A stretch of DNA of 64,000 nucleotides from Mucor racemosus (taxonomy: Eukaryota; Mucoromycota; Mucoromycetes; Mucorales; Mucoraceae): contig JAPEHQ010000010.1 of NCBI GenBank assembly GCA_027405735.1, positions 434,001 to 498,000 of the forward strand. The letters run 5' to 3'. Positions within the stretch are counted from its first letter, which is position 1. Each line of letters begins with the position of its first letter. The translations under genes and the position numbers were made by a program. Below, in pieces: positions 62,727-64,000 of the stretch. Below the pieces are notes generated by a model. The model searched no databases. It worked only from the letters and a program-made list of their open reading frames with translations, and was not told the origin of the DNA.

Positions 62727-63087
62727 TGTTGCATCCACAGATCTGGGTGCATTCCTTGGTTAAGATTACGACACAGTTTGATATGTTAAGTTCTACATTG
62801 CTGTGGATTATGTTATGAAGCTCCGTGTAGGCAGGAATATGGAACTAGTGTGTGTTACCTCCTAGACTTGATTGGATATATGTATAGATATATATAAATA
62901 GACTCATTTAAACAGGTCATATAATTAGAGAATGTGAATATTATAAAAGAAGATGTTTTGATCTTATAATAAAGTTCTTTAGTTTTAATGTTATGCTCTT
63001 TCATTTTATAACAGTTTTCCTTTATTTTTATTAAATGATTTAGTACATATTTTAGCTTTGAGATTGATATAATCTCCTGGCGTAACA
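62727..63087 (+). mobile_element. Solo LTR, family A, 361 bp
   Basis: TGTTGCATCCACAG ... TGGCGTAACA flanked by atttg on both sides (62722-62726, 63088-63092). The uninterrupted target is present in copy 1 of the host repeat near 16620. Confidence 0.9.
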
Positions 63088-63627
63088 ATTTGTAAATATG
63101 TTTATAGCTATAATGTTTACAGCAACAATGGTTTTTGCTGGAGCATAAACTTAAATAGCACTTACTGCTTAATTTTATATGCAAGCCAAATCTAAGATTA
63201 TAGATGTTATTTTATCACTCATGAAATTTAAACAAATTAACCTTCTTTAAATTTACTATTTTAGTTTACGATTGTCAGTTGTAAAACAATTTGTTTTCAA
63301 GTATACAGTAGCTATAATCGAAACTATGGTTATTAGACAAGACATTAGATTATTCTTTTTTTTTCTATATCATTTGAAATTTTGCTACTTTCCTGGAACA
63401 TTTCTTCGTGAGTTTGTAGCCAGTTCTAGCTTTTCATTGAATAGATATAAATATCATTGCCTTCAATTTGATCCGGTAATCAAGAAATACGTCCAACAAT
63501 ACAGTAGTAGTAAATAATGATATTTGATTTTAGAATGCAGTTAAATGAAAATATCATCAGTCTCTAATATAAACTGCTACCTATATGAAAAACATTAGCC
63601 CCTTAATGTTAGCATGCATATTCAGAT

Positions 63628-63937
63628 TACTCTACCAGAATTACAACATTCGATTTATAAAAGATCTCCGACAAATCTAGATGATCTTATCTATCCAGTA
63701 ACTGGTTTCTGTCACCTAGGAACTAATAATGAAACATAACTTATAGCAATGTTACCACTGAAACATGACATGTTATATCCATACACATTAATAATAACAT
63801 CTATTGTCACATCTAATGGATCCCTGTCCATTAGATCTTATCACACAATTCCAATAACTATATAAACCCATATTTAATTCGTTCTAATAAACGGTACTTT
63901 TTACGTTGATTTTAATTTACAAAGTCTCGATAAATCA
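63628..63937 (+). mobile_element. Probable solo LTR, family D, 310 bp
   Basis: Insertion relative to 17380-17420, flanked by cagat (63623-63627, 63938-63942). Ends TACTCTACCAG ... GATAAATCA, so the 5' end reads TA where LTRs usually have TG. ACTATATAAACCC and CTAATAAACGG inside fit TATA and polyadenylation signals in plus orientation. Confidence 0.65.
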
Positions 63938-64000
63938 CAGATAAAAGAAAAGAATACCAGCCAGCTTAATAGCCTGATATGCCTTATCAAACGATGAATA

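Larger units (their letters stand above)
62205..64000. repeat. Dispersed repeat 'B-long', copy 2 (interrupted, runs off the window)
   Basis: Matches 16130-17465 in direct orientation apart from two LTR-type insertions (62727-63087 and 63628-63937). The shared end TGATATGCCTTATCAAACG reaches base 64000, so the copy continues outside. ORFs in it (for example 62191-62574 minus) are not conserved as proteins. Confidence 0.78.

Overview
The window reads as nuclear DNA of a filamentous fungus, most likely an early-diverging one of the Mucoromycota type. It is AT-rich, its genes carry several short introns (mostly 45-80 bp, GT...AG), and its plasma-membrane H+-ATPase has plant-like rather than ascomycete-like signatures. 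It also carries a homologue of little elongation complex subunit 2. The lineage is inferred from gene architecture and protein character; no search was run.

Layout. 1-11797 (minus): midasin (MDN1/REA1), a giant six-AAA ribosome-biogenesis ATPase; its C-terminal part lies beyond base 1. 11798-26517: gene-free, repeat-packed DNA bounded by a ~1.2 kb inverted repeat (12.4-13.5 kb and 24.4-25.6 kb), holding solo LTRs, dead Tc1-like fragments, a dynein gene scrap and a tRNA-Leu(CAA). 26518-29604 (plus): USO1/p115 vesicle tether, ten exons. 29605-34600: second repeat block with two tRNA-Leu(AAG) genes in inverted duplication and nested LTRs. 34658-44709: compact cluster VPS4 (minus), RBBP6-like RING protein (plus), CLPTM1-family membrane protein (plus), ICE2/NARG2-like protein (minus), and a small ORF (plus). 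The CLPTM1 and ICE2 stop codons are one base apart. 44710-50590: mostly non-coding, with tRNA-Gln(CTG) and one unidentified coding-looking stretch. 50591-53909 (plus): PMA1 H+-ATPase with strong codon bias and a pyrimidine-rich promoter. 53910-64000: another repeat block with a second dynein scrap, a foldback element broken by a solo LTR in one arm and a Tc1-like transposon in the other, and further dispersed repeats.

The genes are ordinary housekeeping functions (60S maturation, ER-Golgi tethering, ESCRT-III disassembly, mRNA 3'-end processing, transcription elongation, proton pumping) and form no pathway. The biological interest lies in the repeats. At least six solo LTRs or LTR-like insertions keep exact 4-5 bp target duplications, and several can be dated relatively because an uninterrupted paralogous copy in the same window serves as the empty site. 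No retrotransposon internal region, CRISPR array or biosynthetic cluster was seen. Exon borders were derived by eye from splice consensus and reading-frame continuity.
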